DNA from: Chryseobacterium geocarposphaerae
Lineage (GTDB): Bacteria > Bacteroidota > Bacteroidia > Flavobacteriales > Weeksellaceae
Direction: 5' to 3'
Length of the DNA stretch: 64,000 bases
NCBI RefSeq assembly: GCF_002797535.1
Contig: NZ_PGFD01000001.1
Location: 1 to 64,000 of the forward strand
Part shown: positions 63,094 to 64,000 of the stretch, piece by piece
Position numbering within the stretch: the first letter of the stretch is position 1
How the letters are laid out: every line of letters starts with the position of its first letter
Program-made: the position numbers and the translations under genes
The notes under the pieces: generated by a model
What the model was told of the DNA's origin: nothing
Database searches by the model: none
The model's input: the letters and a program-made list of their open reading frames with translations, nothing else

Positions 63094-63112
63094 AATTTAT
63101 TTTTTATCTGAA

Positions 63113-64000
63113 TTAATATTTTAGCATTTCTTCGATTTTCGCACTTAGCTTTTCAGCATTGGGAAGCATCGCTTTTTCCAGTACCAAATTGATAGGAACT
63201 GCCGGTGTATCCAAAGCTCCCATCGTTTCTACCGGGGCGTCAAGATATTTGAAGCAGTTTTTAGAAATTCTATGTGCAAATGCTTCTGCAAATGAGTTGT
63301 TTAATTGTTCTTCTGTTAAAACGATACATTTTCCGTGAGCTTTTACTCTTTCGAAAACTAATTCTTCATCTAAAGGAATTAAAGTTCTCAGGTCAATCAC
63401 TTCAATTCTTCCGTTAAAATTTTTCGCAGCTTCTTTAGCCCAGTAAACTCCCATTCCGTAGGTAACCACCAATAAAGTCCTGCCTTTTTCAGTTTCATTT
63501 TTATCAGCTTCAATGATTACTTTTCCTTTTCCGAAAGGTAAGATGTAGTCTTCTGCCGGTTCAATGGTTTTGGCATCTTCAGTTCCCGGAACTTTACTCC
63601 AATAAAGACCTTTATGCTCCAGCATTACTACCGGATTCGGATCATAATAAGCTGCTTTTAATAAACCTTTAAAATCTGCAGCGTTACTTGGATAAGCTAT
63701 TTTGATTCCTTTAATGTTGGCTAAAATACTCTCAACGCTTCCACTGTGGTAAGGACCACCACCTCCGTAGGCTCCAATTGGAACACGGATGATATTGCTT
63801 ACAGGGAATTTACCCTGACTTAAATAACTTGATTTTGAAATTTCCGTAATCAGCTGATTGATCCCAGGATAAATATAATCTGCAAACTGTACTTCAACAA
63901 TAGGTTTTAAACCCACTGCACTCATACCCGTTGTAGAACCAATAATGTAAGCCTCTTGAATGGCTGTATTGAATACCCTTTTGCTTCCGAATTTCTTTCC
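63113..64000 (-). CDS. 2-oxo acid dehydrogenase E1 component, beta part (5' end outside window)
   Basis: The reading frame continues to the window edge: the 25 codons before an internal ATG at 63925 read GKKFGSKRVFNTAIQEAYII and onward without a stop, matching the family. The visible 295 residues form the beta subunit of a pyruvate or branched-chain 2-oxoacid dehydrogenase E1, with FADYIYPGINQLI, RVPIGAYGGGGPYHSGS, MLEHKGLYW, RTLIPLDEE and VLTEEQLNNSFAE. The C-terminal transketolase domain is complete. In many flavobacteria alpha and beta parts are fused, so the gene may be about twice this size. Substrate specificity is unresolved. Confidence 0.88.
   Translation of the reverse strand, partial: GKKFGSKRVFNTAIQEAYIIGSTTGMSAVGLKPIVEVQFADYIYPGINQLITEISKSSYLSQGKFPVSNIIRVPIGAYGGGGPYHSGSVESILANIKGIKIAYPSNAADFKGLLKAAYYDPNPVVMLEHKGLYWSKVPGTEDAKTIEPAEDYILPFGKGKVIIEADKNETEKGRTLLVVTYGMGVYWAKEAAKNFNGRIEVIDLRTLIPLDEELVFERVKAHGKCIVLTEEQLNNSFAEAFAHRISKNCFKYLDAPVETMGALDTPAVPINLVLEKAMLPNAEKLSAKIEEMLKY

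Overview
The window looks like chromosomal DNA of a Chryseobacterium-type flavobacterium (Bacteroidota, Flavobacteriia). The support is AT-rich sequence, a SusC/SusD pair, GLPGLI, DUF5686, DUF1599 and BT_3928-type proteins, flavobacterial promoter boxes (TAnnTTTG), a primase and a DnaJ that have lost zinc-binding cysteines, and very few Shine-Dalgarno sequences. The species call is inference from these traits. No prophage, integrase, insertion sequence, CRISPR array or tRNA gene was seen. Most of the window is core chromosome plus a few lineage-specific modules.

Layout. 1-130: 3' end of a 5S rRNA gene and its terminator. 0.25-7.3 kb (minus): a SusC/SusD pair in one operon with a Tat-exported phosphocholine-type phospholipase C. 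7.6-12.5 kb (minus): cation/proton antiporter, small envelope protein, LytS/LytTR two-component pair, small anchored protein. 12.6-14.8 kb (minus): alanine dehydrogenase, TsaE and a membrane protein. 15-19.4 kb (plus): DnaG, ClpP and a phytase-like esterase lipoprotein. 19.5-22.4 kb (minus): DUF1599, DoxX/BT_3928-like, TerB-like and TpiA genes, divergent from folP. 23.5-30 kb (minus): two DUF5686 envelope proteins around two small envelope proteins. 30.2-32.8 kb (minus): AlaS. 33.1-35.6 kb (plus): ECF sigma factor, a 68-residue zinc anti-sigma factor, a DUF417 membrane protein and an MsrA-MsrB lipoprotein. 35.6-38.9 kb (minus): L,D-transpeptidase-like lipoprotein, membrane protein, ABC transporter. 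39-43.6 kb (plus): an unusual AAA ATPase, FAD oxidoreductase, PrfB, DedA. 43.8-45.6 kb (minus): alpha/beta hydrolase and GLPGLI protein. 45.8 kb (plus): DUF808 protein. 46.8-53 kb (minus): DnaJ, GrpE, MntH, DUF937-OmpA, ProS. 53.2-55.7 kb (plus): W/G/Y-rich lipoprotein and a FadL-like outer-membrane protein. 55.8-57.5 kb (minus): ZIP transporter operon. 57.7-60 kb (plus): RlmL-like methyltransferase, a 33-codon ORF, GT2 glycosyltransferase. 60.1-64 kb: PLP enzyme with divergent Lrp/AsnC regulator, bestrophin-like protein, and an E1-beta gene cut by the window edge.

The module that most resembles an under-described system is at 33.1-35.6 kb. An ECF sigma factor is followed by a soluble anti-sigma factor whose Cys/His spacing matches, from memory, that of the redox switch RsrA, and then by a DUF417 protein and a lipoprotein methionine sulfoxide reductase. 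Other points of interest are the SusCD-phospholipase operon, an AAA ATPase with altered Walker A and B motifs, two families of dispersed intergenic repeats, and genes whose promoter box ends 3-4 nt before the start codon.
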